Positions 16,440-24,301 of a stretch of DNA of 39,583 nucleotides are shown here, piece after piece. Position 1 is the first letter of the stretch. Each line of letters begins with the position of its first letter. The notes under the pieces were generated by a model. The model was not told the DNA's origin. It saw only the letters and a list, made by a program, of their open reading frames with translations, and did no database searches. The position numbers and the translations under genes are program-made. This DNA comes from Methylococcaceae bacterium (lineage in GTDB: Bacteria; Pseudomonadota; Gammaproteobacteria; Methylococcales; Methylomonadaceae), in the NCBI GenBank assembly GCA_006844585.1, contig SPJM01000091.1, positions 1 through 39,583 of the forward strand. The letters are read 5' to 3'.

Positions 16440-18342
16440 AGTATTCCGGATATTGGTCTAGCGGGTTTTCATCATATTCGGCATTTAAGGTTGCGCCATC
16501 TGTGCTGTTGATATAGCCCTGAAAGGTTGGGTGGCCTTCCTTGAACACGGCGCTGACCAATTGTCGGGTAATCCGGTTTTCAGCATTGACGGACAGTATT
16601 CCTGTCGCGCCTTGAAATGGTTTTTCCACCAGCGCGCCCAAATAAGGATTAAGCTGATAAGCGTCTATGCCAAGCGCCATCAATCTGATGTGTTTGCGAG
16701 GATAATTGCGCCATTGCTGTTGCAGGTTTTGTAAGCTGAGTTCACCCTGATAGGCTTCTGAAAACAGCCATGGAATATCGCTGAAGGCGATTTTATTCAA
16801 ATCAATGTCTTTGCCGCGATTGCCGACGCCGTTATAGATTTTTGATGTTGCGTAAACCGGCAGATCCAGCGCTTGGTAAAAGTGTAATTGCGGATTCAGC
16901 GAGCGGGCGACTGTTGGCGTTGCGCTCAATAAAATGATATCCACGTCATGGCGTCTGCGAGGGGTGAATTCAATGCGCCTGTTTAACACTTTTCTTAATC
17001 TTTGATAACGCTGTTTACTATGATCCAGATTGAGCATATTGTTGATCGGCGCAACAAAATCGTGTTGTTTAGGGTCGTAAAATTGTTGTCCTAACACTGT
17101 GCCGCCGGTTTGTTCCCAGGCTGCGCTCAGGTATTCCGCAATGCGTTTGCCATACCGAGTTTCAGGAGCCATGATTAAGGCTTTATGATGGCCGTCGGCG
17201 GCGGCTTTAGCGGCAATTTGACGGGCGTCATCCAAAGGACTCAAGCCGAATTGATATAAATTGGTGATGCTGAGGTTTTCGATATGGTTTAAGGCCAAAA
17301 CCGGTATGCCGAGTTCCTTGTTTTTCGCTAATTCCACAATTTTGCTTTTAATCAGCGGCCCGATAATAAGTTCTGCGCCATGGTTGACGGCTTGATCATA
17401 GAGACTGACGATATTAGCGGCGCTGCTGTCGTAAAAGCGCAGAGGGACTTGCTGCGCACTGTTTTGATGATAGGCTGCCATAATGCCGTCTTTGATGATT
17501 TGAGCGGCTTGCGCAAATGCGCCGGATTTAGGCAAGAAAACAGCGATGGATTTTGGCGCTTGATAAGCTTGTTGCTGAGCCGGTAAAAAATCATTTAGAA
17601 AATCGGTGTTGGCGGGATGGTTGGGAAATTGTTTTTGCCAAGCGCTGAATTGTTGATTAAAAGCGCCAACGCGGGTAGTCTTTTGTTTTAAAATGTTGGC
17701 TATCGCCATCCAGCCGCCTAAAATGTCCGGCGCCGGTTGTTGGTTGAGGATTAATGTTTGGCGCGGCAATAGCATTAAGGCTTCCAGGATGGCTTGGTTA
17801 TTGCTGGAGAGACTGCTGTCCGTGTTTAAATAGGGGTGTAATTTTATGCGCGCTTTGGCGGCGGCCAAGGGGTTGCCGGTGAGCGAGTGGGCAAACGCCA
17901 ATGCCTGGTAGTAATGGCGTTGTTTGCTGTTGTTCAGTTGTCCTGAGACGACCAGCATCAGGCGGTCTAAAGCGCGTTCCGCATTGCCGATATTGAGGTT
18001 GAGTTGGGCGTAAAGCAGATTTAATTGACTGCGTAAAGTCGGCGAAAGTTTGGCGGAATTGATTTTATCCAAATAGCGTTTGGCTTTAGCGTTATCACCG
18101 CTTTGCATAATCGCTTCGGCGGCTAATAAACGGTATTGGTTTTGATAGCCGAGTTGCGAGTTCGCCAAATTTTGATAAAGCCTGGCCGCTTGTTCCGGTT
18201 GCCCTTGTTCCAAGAAACGTTGCGCTTCGCGGGCTTTGTCAAATTGAGCATAATCCGGTTGTTTATCAGGCGTAGTGGAGCATGCTGTAATCAGGGCGAG
18301 CAGCGGAAAAAACCATAGGGCGGTAGAATACTTCATAAGCAT
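16426..18342 (-). CDS. lpoA: Outer-membrane activator of PBP1A, LpoA
   Basis: 638 residues with a lipobox LALITACS (Cys21). The N-terminal half is helical and TPR-like (EQGQPEQAARLYQNLANSQLG and following). The C-terminal half is a periplasmic-binding-protein fold starting at about 265 (SIAVFLPKSGAFAQAAQIIKDGIMAAY). This is the LpoA layout, which reaches through the peptidoglycan to switch on the synthase PBP1A. It is divergent from rsmI with 45 bases between, as in E. coli. Start ATG 18342 has a weak ribosome site; the ATG two codons on is an alternative. Confidence 0.93.
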   Translation of the reverse strand: MLMKYSTALWFFPLLALITACSTTPDKQPDYAQFDKAREAQRFLEQGQPEQAARLYQNLANSQLGYQNQYRLLAAEAIMQSGDNAKAKRYLDKINSAKLSPTLRSQLNLLYAQLNLNIGNAERALDRLMLVVSGQLNNSKQRHYYQALAFAHSLTGNPLAAAKARIKLHPYLNTDSSLSSNNQAILEALMLLPRQTLILNQQPAPDILGGWMAIANILKQKTTRVGAFNQQFSAWQKQFPNHPANTDFLNDFLPAQQQAYQAPKSIAVFLPKSGAFAQAAQIIKDGIMAAYHQNSAQQVPLRFYDSSAANIVSLYDQAVNHGAELIIGPLIKSKIVELAKNKELGIPVLALNHIENLSITNLYQFGLSPLDDARQIAAKAAADGHHKALIMAPETRYGKRIAEYLSAAWEQTGGTVLGQQFYDPKQHDFVAPINNMLNLDHSKQRYQRLRKVLNRRIEFTPRRRHDVDIILLSATPTVARSLNPQLHFYQALDLPVYATSKIYNGVGNRGKDIDLNKIAFSDIPWLFSEAYQGELSLQNLQQQWRNYPRKHIRLMALGIDAYQLNPYLGALVEKPFQGATGILSVNAENRITRQLVSAVFKEGHPTFQGYINSTDGATLNAEYDENPLDQYPEYYGAE

Positions 18343-18387
18343 GCGAAGGTTATTATCAAATTGTTTAATCGTGGGAGACTTTAATTA

Positions 18388-19233
18388 ATGTCGGGTCAAT
18401 TATACGTGGTTGCAACGCCAATAGGTAATTTAGCGGATTTTAGCTACCGCGCTGTGGATATTTTACAACAAGTAGACTTGATTGCGGCGGAAGATACTCG
18501 GCATGTAAAAATGCTATTGCAACATTACGGCATCACTAATCAATTGCAATCGTTGCATCAGCATAATGAAGAAAAAGCGGCGCCGGAGTTGGTGGAAAAA
18601 ATGTTAAACGGCGCTACGGTGGCATTGGTTTCCGATGCCGGTACGCCCTTGCTCAGCGATCCGGGAATGCCGTTGGTGCGCTTGGCGCGGGAAAAAGGCG
18701 TGAAAGTTTCGCCGATTCCCGGCGCTTGCGCTTTGATTGCGGCATTATCCGCTGCTGGGCTGCCGGTTTCGCGATTTGAGTTTGAAGGCTTTTTGCCGCG
18801 CAATGCTGCCTCAAGAAGGGCTTTTTTACAAGAAAAACAGGCTTCCCCTAGTACTTGGGTGTTTTATGAATCCAGTCATCGGATTCAATATACCTTGGAA
18901 GATATGTCGGCAATTTATCCGCCTGACCGGGAAATTGTGATTGCCAGGGAAGTGACTAAGTTACATGAAACCATCGTTAAAGCGCCGTTGGCTGAAATTG
19001 TTGATCAGGTAGCCAATGACGCCAATATGCGTAAAGGTGAGTTCGTGGTAATTGTCGCCGGGGCTAAAATCGAAAAAGGAACCAATTCTTTGAGTAGCGA
19101 AGAAGAAAGGGTGCTGAAATTGTTGATGGCGCAATGTTCGACCAAGACGGCGGTGGCTTTGGCGGCGGAAATTACCGGGCAACGGAAAAAACTGGTTTAT
19201 CAATGTGCTTTGGCGATGAGGAGCGATGAATAA
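18388..19233 (+). CDS. rsmI: 16S rRNA (cytidine-1402 2'-O) methyltransferase RsmI
   Basis: 281 residues of the tetrapyrrole-methylase fold: LYVVATPIGNLADFSYRAVDIL, then AEDTRH, SDAGTPLLSDPG, PIPGACALIAALSAAGLP and FYESSHRI. It methylates C1402 in the ribosomal decoding centre. A GGGAGA site precedes the ATG. The divergent pair with lpoA is a well-conserved arrangement. Confidence 0.95.
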   Translation: MSGQLYVVATPIGNLADFSYRAVDILQQVDLIAAEDTRHVKMLLQHYGITNQLQSLHQHNEEKAAPELVEKMLNGATVALVSDAGTPLLSDPGMPLVRLAREKGVKVSPIPGACALIAALSAAGLPVSRFEFEGFLPRNAASRRAFLQEKQASPSTWVFYESSHRIQYTLEDMSAIYPPDREIVIAREVTKLHETIVKAPLAEIVDQVANDANMRKGEFVVIVAGAKIEKGTNSLSSEEERVLKLLMAQCSTKTAVALAAEITGQRKKLVYQCALAMRSDE

Positions 19234-19260
19234 GGCATATGGTTTTTTCTGTGCCTTGTT

Positions 19261-19518
19261 TTAGGCCTTGTTCAATACCTGCATTTCGATAATGACCAGA
19301 CTATCATCCTCTAGTCGCGCCTTAACATCAACAAAGCTGTCTTTCATGCCCTTGATCATTGGGATATTATAAGGATCGACTATTTCCAGGCTTTTTATTT
19401 TTAGATCATCATTAAAGCGGATGATGGCATTTAAAAAACTGATCAAAATATCATGACTCTGCTCACTGCCAAAAACCTTCTTAAACGCATAATCAGTTTT
19501 AACATCTAAAAATTTCAC
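19261..19518 (-). pseudogene. C-terminally truncated Rpn/PD-(D/E)XK nuclease-family remnant
   Basis: 85 codons matching only the N-terminal part of Rpn-type (transposase_31-like) proteins: KFLDVKTDYAFKKVFGSEQ, then a conserved DDSLVIIEMQVLN after which the frame ends in KA and a stop. Full-length members run to about 250-300 residues. The likely start is GTG 19518, with GGAG well placed upstream; an earlier GTG at 19530 is less likely. It stands alone between rsmI and rnpB, so I read it as a decayed copy of a multicopy family. Confidence 0.75.
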
Positions 19519-19610
19519 AATAGTCTCCACAGGCTATTTAACGGATTCTATTATATGTTAAATTAAATTGTATCTGCATGCTTGGAACGCTACCCAACTT
19601 TTTAAATCAT

Positions 19611-19639
19611 TTAAAATTGGCGGCGCACTAGTGTATAAT
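19611..19639 (+). promoter_or_regulatory. Promoter of the RNase P RNA gene
   Basis: TATAAT at 19634-19639 is a perfect -10 box. TTAAAA (19611-19616) at 17-base spacing is a weak -35. Transcription would begin about 10 bases later, at the start of the RNA. Confidence 0.6.
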
Positions 19640-19646
19640 CCGCTCT

Positions 19647-20006
19647 TCGAGTTGGCCGAGCAGTCGCTGTTTTGCATCGCAAAATGGAGGAAAGTCCGGG
19701 CTCCGAAGGGCAGGGTGCCAGGTAACGCCTGGGAGACGCGAGTCTACGGAAAGTGCCGCAGAAAATATACCGCCCAGCCCCTGAAACTTGTTTTCAGGGG
19801 CTGGGTAAGGGTGAAAAGGTGTCGGTAAGAGCGCACCGCGCTGTTGGCAACAGCAGTGGCAGGGTAAACCCCACCCGGAGCAAGATCAAATAGAGGAGCA
19901 TACGTACGGCCCGTGCGGCTCCTGGGTAGATTGCTTGAGCTGCAGAGTGATCTGCGGCCCAGATGAATGACTGTTCACGACAGAACCCGGCTTACAGGCC
20001 AACTCT
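19647..20006 (+). ncRNA. rnpB: RNase P RNA (bacterial type A)
   Basis: Catalytic RNA that trims tRNA 5' leaders. The conserved cores are all present: GAGGAAAGTCCGGGCTCC (19686-19703), GGGCAGGGTGCCAGGTAACGC, GTAAGGGTGAAAAGGTG, GGTAAGAGCGCACCGCGC, GGTAAACCCCACCCGGAGCA and ATGAATGACTGT...CACGACAGAACCCGGCTTA. The 5' GAGTTGGCC pairs with the 3' GGCCAACTC (19997-20005) to form P1. A T-rich run follows at 20007. The ends are accurate to a few bases. Confidence 0.97.
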
Positions 20007-20016
20007 ACTTTTTCTT

Positions 20017-20044
20017 TATACTTCGCGAGTCCGCGCGAAGTATA
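20017..20044. repeat. REP-like hairpin, second copy
   Basis: TATACTTCGCG and CGCGAAGTATA form a perfect 11-bp inverted repeat around AGTCCG. The arms match the palindrome at 11251-11270. It lies directly after rnpB. Confidence 0.6.
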
Positions 20045-20069
20045 CCTTGTCTTGGCAGCTCCGCTATAA

Positions 20070-20086
20070 GGTGCGCAATGCGCACC
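20070..20086. repeat. Inverted repeat GGTGCGCA-A-TGCGCACC
   Basis: Perfect 8-bp arms around one base, in the convergent gap between rnpB and the porin gene. No T-run follows on either strand, so it is not a clear terminator. It may be a dispersed repeat. Confidence 0.45.
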
Positions 20087-20121
20087 CTACAAGCAGTCAA
20101 ATAATGAGCATATAGGGTTGC

Positions 20122-21441
20122 TTAGAACGCCCATTGACCGCGAATTTGAATTAATCCCGGTTCTTCGCCGTCATGTGCGCCGCCGTCTACATCCAGAACC
20201 TTGACATAATTTCCTGAAAACCGCAGGGTGGAAACCGGGAACCAGTTGATGCCGACTGCAAAAGCTTGGGCTTCGCCGCCATTAATATCTTTATCCGTTA
20301 AGTCCAAGGTGCTGTAGCGCGCTGCAATTTGCCAAGCGCCATAGCCGCCGTTATTTCCAAACGCGTTTTTAGGCTTTATCCCGGAGAATTTCCCTTTTTT
20401 ATATTTGCGTGATTCGCCGGTGATAAAGTAACCGGCTTGTACATACCAGCCGTCGAATTCTAAATCTTCTAGGCTTTCTCTTTCAACTTGGGTCCACAAG
20501 TATTCGCTTTGGAATGAGAAAGGGCCATGCACCGCAGCTAATTCAGCGCCTAATTTCAGCAGTTGATTTACGCCTGTAATCGTGCCGGTGTCAACAGTAT
20601 TGACGCCGGAGATATTGGTTTCAGCCTGTTGTTTGAAGCGGACAGATTCGGAATCGCCCTTATTGCGGTAATTGGCGGCGATGCCGACATGAATGAGCTT
20701 GGTTTTTTCATTGATTGGCGCCAAAGTAAGACGACCGCCTGCGCCCCAGCCATGGTCTTTGCCGTCATTTTTTGCGGTTATTTTATTACCGAAAAGGCCT
20801 ACTGCCGCAGTCCAGTGTTTATGGGCGCTGCTGACCATAAAGCCAAGATGGCGATCAGCGGCAAAAGCGCTTGGCATGGCGCGTTCCATAAACGTGGTGT
20901 GTTTGCTGCTGGTTTGTTCCTGCAGTAAAAAGGGATCTTTGAAGTGGCCGCCGGTCAATGAAATGTGTTCTAAGCCGTTATAACTCAGATAGGCGTCTTT
21001 GATGCCCGCTTTCCCAGTGCTGGTGAAATCGTATTGTAGCTTGTATCCCCAGTCATAAAACATATTGCCGGAGATATAGAGGCGAGCGCGACGAATTTTG
21101 CTGCCGTTGCCCATTTCGCTGCTGTCTTCGTTATACCACGCTGCATCAGCCTGAACGCGGCCACCGATTTTGGCGCTGAATTGGCCGTCTGAAGTTTTTG
21201 CTTGCAGGCCGCCTTTGTTCAGTTTTAATTTGATCGTGTCAGCTTCTTTTTCGGCTACTTTTTGTGCGAGTTGCTCTTGTTGTGCTGCGCCGCTTTTTAT
21301 TTCATCCAGCAAGCGTTGATATTGTTCATCGCTCACAGTGCCGTTGGCGTGCAGCATTTTGATCAGGGTCAGCAGCTCAGATCCAGCTTGGGCGGGAGGT
21401 GAAAGGAAAAATAAGAGTAATAAAAAAATACGAAATTTCAT
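20122..21441 (-). CDS. OprO/OprP-family outer-membrane porin
   Basis: 439 residues. The signal peptide ends PPAQA before GSELL. A short coiled coil (about 25-65, EQLAQKVAEKEADTIKL) is the trimer-stalk type seen in this family. A beta-barrel follows, with GGRVQADAAWYNED, SKIRRARLYISGNMFYDWGYKLQYDF and a C-terminal aromatic residue in QWAF, typical of BAM substrates. The family includes phosphate/polyphosphate-selective porins, but substrate cannot be read here and I see no Pho box upstream. AAGGAG lies 8 bases from the ATG. It is a single gene with its own 217-base upstream gap. Confidence 0.85.
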   Translation of the reverse strand: MKFRIFLLLLFFLSPPAQAGSELLTLIKMLHANGTVSDEQYQRLLDEIKSGAAQQEQLAQKVAEKEADTIKLKLNKGGLQAKTSDGQFSAKIGGRVQADAAWYNEDSSEMGNGSKIRRARLYISGNMFYDWGYKLQYDFTSTGKAGIKDAYLSYNGLEHISLTGGHFKDPFLLQEQTSSKHTTFMERAMPSAFAADRHLGFMVSSAHKHWTAAVGLFGNKITAKNDGKDHGWGAGGRLTLAPINEKTKLIHVGIAANYRNKGDSESVRFKQQAETNISGVNTVDTGTITGVNQLLKLGAELAAVHGPFSFQSEYLWTQVERESLEDLEFDGWYVQAGYFITGESRKYKKGKFSGIKPKNAFGNNGGYGAWQIAARYSTLDLTDKDINGGEAQAFAVGINWFPVSTLRFSGNYVKVLDVDGGAHDGEEPGLIQIRGQWAF

Positions 21442-21519
21442 GCTGGCGCTCCTTAATAATTGTAAAAAGGATTTTAGTCGAAATTAATTTTTTTGCTTTG
21501 TTTTGGGTCTTTTTCCAAT

Positions 21520-21540
21520 TTCCCAAACTTCGTTTGGGAA
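21520..21540. repeat. Hairpin between gpsA and the porin gene
   Basis: TTCCCAAAC and GTTTGGGAA form a perfect 9-bp stem with a TTC loop. It lies downstream of gpsA and upstream of the porin on the minus strand. It may end the secB-gpsA transcript, but it lacks a T-run and could instead be a dispersed repeat. Confidence 0.45.
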
Positions 21541-21658
21541 TAAGTGAATACTTTCACAATTATCTGCGTTTCGGCAATAACGTAAATGAATATGATTGGA
21601 GGAGGGTAAGTTTGGAAGCGTCGGATGTTTTAAGTCCGGCCGGGAAGGCAGTTGTTGA

Positions 21659-22657
21659 TTAGCTTTCCGATTTGGGGTCGCGATTCAATAGATTAATGAC
21701 CGCTTGTTTAGGCGCTAAGTCTTCATATAAAACTTTATAGGTTTGTTCGACAATCGGCATTTCTATCGACAGTTTTTGAGCCAATAAATAGGTCTCGCGT
21801 GCGGCGGAAATTCCTTCAACTTCCTGGTCGATTTCGGTCAAAGCGTGTTGACGGCTTTTTCCCTCGCCGATGGCTAAACCCAGGCGGCGGTTGCGAGATT
21901 GGTTATCGGTACAGGTTAGTATTAAGTCGCCCAGTCCGGCAAGCCCCATAAATGTATCTGTTTGGCCGCCTAACTTTTGGCCTAACAGCATAATTTCATG
22001 TAGGCCGCGGGTGATTAAGGCGGCGCGGGTGTTGGCGCCGAATCCCAGCCCGTCTGCAATACCGGCGGCGATAGCCAGTATATTTTTAACGGCTCCGCCT
22101 ACTTGTACGCCGATGATGTCGGAGCTGCTATAGGTTCTAAACCGCTGATTGTGAAATATGCCGGTTAACTCAGTGGTGAGCGATGGCGAGGATGAGGCAA
22201 TTGTGATGGCGGTGGGCAAATCGGCGGCGACTTCCTTGGCGAAGGTCGGGCCGGATAAAACAGCCGTCGGACGCTGCTTCCCTAGTGTGCTTTCCACCAC
22301 GGTATGGAGCAGAGAGCCGTCTTCCGGATTAAAACCTTTGGTGGCCCAGGTAATTCGGGCATCTGGGGCTAAATGAGGTTGTATTTTTTCCAGCGTTTCT
22401 TTAAATGCGTGGCTGGGCACAGAAATAAGGATCAAGGGGCTAAATTTAACCGCTTCAACAATGTCGGTGCTTGTGTCCAGCAGATCCGGGAATGAATGGC
22501 CCGGCAGATAACGGCGGTTTTCGCGTTGGGTCGCCATTTGCTGAATTTGCAGCGGATCATGTCCCCATAATAAGGTTTGACAATGATTGCGGGTTGCCTG
22601 AATAGCGAGCGCCGTGCCCCAAGAGCCGGCGCCTAATACGCAAATTTTACCGCTCAT
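21659..22657 (-). CDS. gpsA: Glycerol-3-phosphate dehydrogenase [NAD(P)+] GpsA
   Basis: Makes sn-glycerol-3-phosphate for phospholipids from DHAP. The nucleotide site is VLGAGSWGTALAI at the N-terminus. SGPTFAKEVA and GGAVKNILAIAAGIADGLGFGANTRAALITRGL carry the catalytic Lys and substrate loop. It has 332 residues, the usual length. It is four bases downstream of secB and in the same order as E. coli secB-gpsA. Confidence 0.96.
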   Translation of the reverse strand: MSGKICVLGAGSWGTALAIQATRNHCQTLLWGHDPLQIQQMATQRENRRYLPGHSFPDLLDTSTDIVEAVKFSPLILISVPSHAFKETLEKIQPHLAPDARITWATKGFNPEDGSLLHTVVESTLGKQRPTAVLSGPTFAKEVAADLPTAITIASSSPSLTTELTGIFHNQRFRTYSSSDIIGVQVGGAVKNILAIAAGIADGLGFGANTRAALITRGLHEIMLLGQKLGGQTDTFMGLAGLGDLILTCTDNQSRNRRLGLAIGEGKSRQHALTEIDQEVEGISAARETYLLAQKLSIEMPIVEQTYKVLYEDLAPKQAVINLLNRDPKSES

Positions 22658-22661
22658 TCAA

Positions 22662-23138
22662 TCAGTTTAATTTTTCCGGCGATTCTGCTGCGCCCTGTTG
22701 TTGGGCTTGTTGCAAATGTTGCTGATAAAGCGCATCGAAATTAACCGGCGCTAATAATAATTGCGGGAAGCCGCCTTTGTTAACCAGGTCGGAAACAACT
22801 TCACGGGCATAAGGGAATAATATGTTCGGGCAAAAGCTGCCCATCATGGCGCCGGTTTCCTGATCGCTAAATCCGTTCAAAGTGAAAATCCCGGCTTGGG
22901 TCACTTCAACCAGATAAGCGGTGGTGTCCTCGGTTTTTACGGTAACCGTAGTTGTTAAGGTCACTTCAAATAAGTTGTCTTCCAGAGCTTGCGCATTCGT
23001 GCTCAGGTTGAAATCAACTTTTGGCTCCCATTTGGATGTGAAAATCTTCGGTGAGTTAGGCGTTTCAAAAGAAATGTCCTTGGTGTAAATTTTTTGAATA
23101 GCAAACTGCTTTTCTTCCGGTGTTTGTGATTCTGCCAT
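22662..23138 (-). CDS. secB: Protein-export chaperone SecB
   Basis: 158 residues: FAIQKIYTKDISFETPNSP, then WEPKVDFNLST, VEVTQAGIFTL, CPNILFPYAREVVSDLVNKGGFPQLLLAPVNFDALY. This is the full SecB signature with a Gln/Ala-rich tail. It keeps preproteins unfolded for SecA. It sits between the rhodanese gene and gpsA. The grxC usually found between them in E. coli is absent. Confidence 0.96.
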   Translation of the reverse strand: MAESQTPEEKQFAIQKIYTKDISFETPNSPKIFTSKWEPKVDFNLSTNAQALEDNLFEVTLTTTVTVKTEDTTAYLVEVTQAGIFTLNGFSDQETGAMMGSFCPNILFPYAREVVSDLVNKGGFPQLLLAPVNFDALYQQHLQQAQQQGAAESPEKLN

Positions 23139-23168
23139 TTTGAATATATGAGTGTGTTGAAAGGGTGG

Positions 23169-23609
23169 TTAAGATTTGTTTTTGCTACTGATCTTCATCG
23201 GCAGTTTGCTGTCTTCCCAAGACTGCATGCCGCCGCTGATGTTGAAAACGGTTTCAAAGCCTTCTTTGATTAATGTCTTGCAGGCCGGAGTCGCGCGCGT
23301 ACCGCTTTGGCAGACGACAATGAGAGTGTTTTTTTTGTATTTGGCTAGTGTGCCGATTTGCTCTTCCAGTTTACCTAAGGGCAGGTTTATCGCATCTTCG
23401 ATATGGCCTTTAACGAATTCATGAGGTTCTCTAACATCAACAATTTTGGTGTCGTTGCTGTTCATTTTGGTGACCGCCATGAGTGGTGAGAGACTGGAAA
23501 ACTTGCCGAACGCGCTTTCGACAAAGTCTTGAATCAGCAAAAAAGTGACGACAACGAGAGCGATAACCAAAAGATAATGATTGGTGGCGAATTCTATATA
23601 TTGTTCCAT
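23169..23609 (-). CDS. Membrane-anchored rhodanese (YibN-like)
   Basis: 146 residues: one N-terminal membrane helix (about 12-28) and a single rhodanese domain with the active Cys in VVCQSGTRA. Other marks are DVREPHEFVKGHIEDAINLP and ISGGMQSWEDSKLP. It resembles E. coli YibN, which shares the secB locus. Sulfur donor and acceptor are unknown. It may be co-transcribed with the arsR-type gene upstream and secB downstream. Confidence 0.88.
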   Translation of the reverse strand: MEQYIEFATNHYLLVIALVVVTFLLIQDFVESAFGKFSSLSPLMAVTKMNSNDTKIVDVREPHEFVKGHIEDAINLPLGKLEEQIGTLAKYKKNTLIVVCQSGTRATPACKTLIKEGFETVFNISGGMQSWEDSKLPMKISSKNKS

Positions 23610-23645
23610 AAAGCTTTGGGAATTGGTTGAGATTAATATCAGGTG

Positions 23646-23963
23646 TTAACAATTGCTGCAAAAAACTTCCCGCATCATGCGGATCAGTTGCAGCATGCGT
23701 TCGTCATCAATGTAATAGTAAACGCGGTTGGCTTCTTTTTTGTAGCCTAAAATATCTTTTTCTCTGAGTATGGCCAAATGTTGTGAAATATTGCTTTGGC
23801 TGGTGCCGACTTGTTCAACAATATCTTGTACGCTGATGGACTCGCTGCCGAGGACGCATAAAATCTTCAGTCGCAACGGGTGTGACATGGCTTTTAAACA
23901 GCGCGCCGCGCGATTGATATCTGCATCATTGTACAGGATGGGGTCTTCTTGTTTTTCTACCAT
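23646..23963 (-). CDS. ArsR-family regulator with C-terminal Cys pair
   Basis: 105 residues of winged helix: AMSHPLRLKILCVLGSESISVQDIVEQVGTSQSNISQHLAILREK, then YYYIDDE. Cys occurs in LKILCVL and twice in the C-terminal FCSNC, which could sense metal, redox or reactive sulfur. The last is plausible given the rhodanese next door, but it is inference. It heads the minus-strand run arsR-rhodanese-secB-gpsA and is divergent from gpmI. Confidence 0.85.
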   Translation of the reverse strand: MVEKQEDPILYNDADINRAARCLKAMSHPLRLKILCVLGSESISVQDIVEQVGTSQSNISQHLAILREKDILGYKKEANRVYYYIDDERMLQLIRMMREVFCSNC

Positions 23964-24071
23964 ACGGAGAGGGTGTTGTTGCCAAATTCAATTGGTCATT
24001 ATTGCATTTGCGCCATTTTTGTGGTTTTTTAGCCGACCCTTTAAAAGAAGGGGCAATGACACTATAACCTA

Positions 24072-24099
24072 CTATTATACTTGTGTATTGTTATAATAG
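24072..24099. promoter_or_regulatory. Candidate ArsR operator over divergent -10 boxes
   Basis: CTATTATA and TATAATAG form a perfect 8-bp inverted repeat with a 12-base spacer. The right arm holds an extended -10 for gpmI (TTGTTATAAT, 24088-24097). The left arm reads TATAAT on the minus strand for the arsR gene. A nested ATAC/GTAT pair lies between the arms. Confidence 0.45.
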
Positions 24100-24155
24100 C
24101 TTTTTTAATCCTTTCATATTACCGAACAAAATGAAAAGCAGCCAAATATATCAGG

Positions 24156-24167
24156 TAATAGCTATTA
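24156..24167. repeat. Perfect 12-bp palindrome in the arsR-gpmI gap
   Basis: TAATAGCTATTA shares its AATAGC half with the end of the operator-like repeat at 24092-24100 and with AATAGCTTTT near 24183. It may be a second binding site. The remainder of the 338-base gap shows nothing else clear. Confidence 0.35.
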
Positions 24168-24301
24168 GTTCAATTGTTATTAAATAGCTTTTCAATATGT
24201 TAGGCGGCGTCAAAATGGGCGGCGTTGTCTGTGACCGATAGCTAAAGCATCGCTCACGATTTTCGGATTTGTTTAATATTTAATTTTTGGAGTTTATAGA
24301 A

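Noticed and set aside
19568-19828. 86-codon frame overlapping rnpB
   Set aside because: It is the RNase P RNA sequence read as protein.
21442-21658. Pho box upstream of the OprO/OprP-like porin
   Set aside because: I looked for CTGTCAT direct repeats and found none, so phosphate control is not supported.
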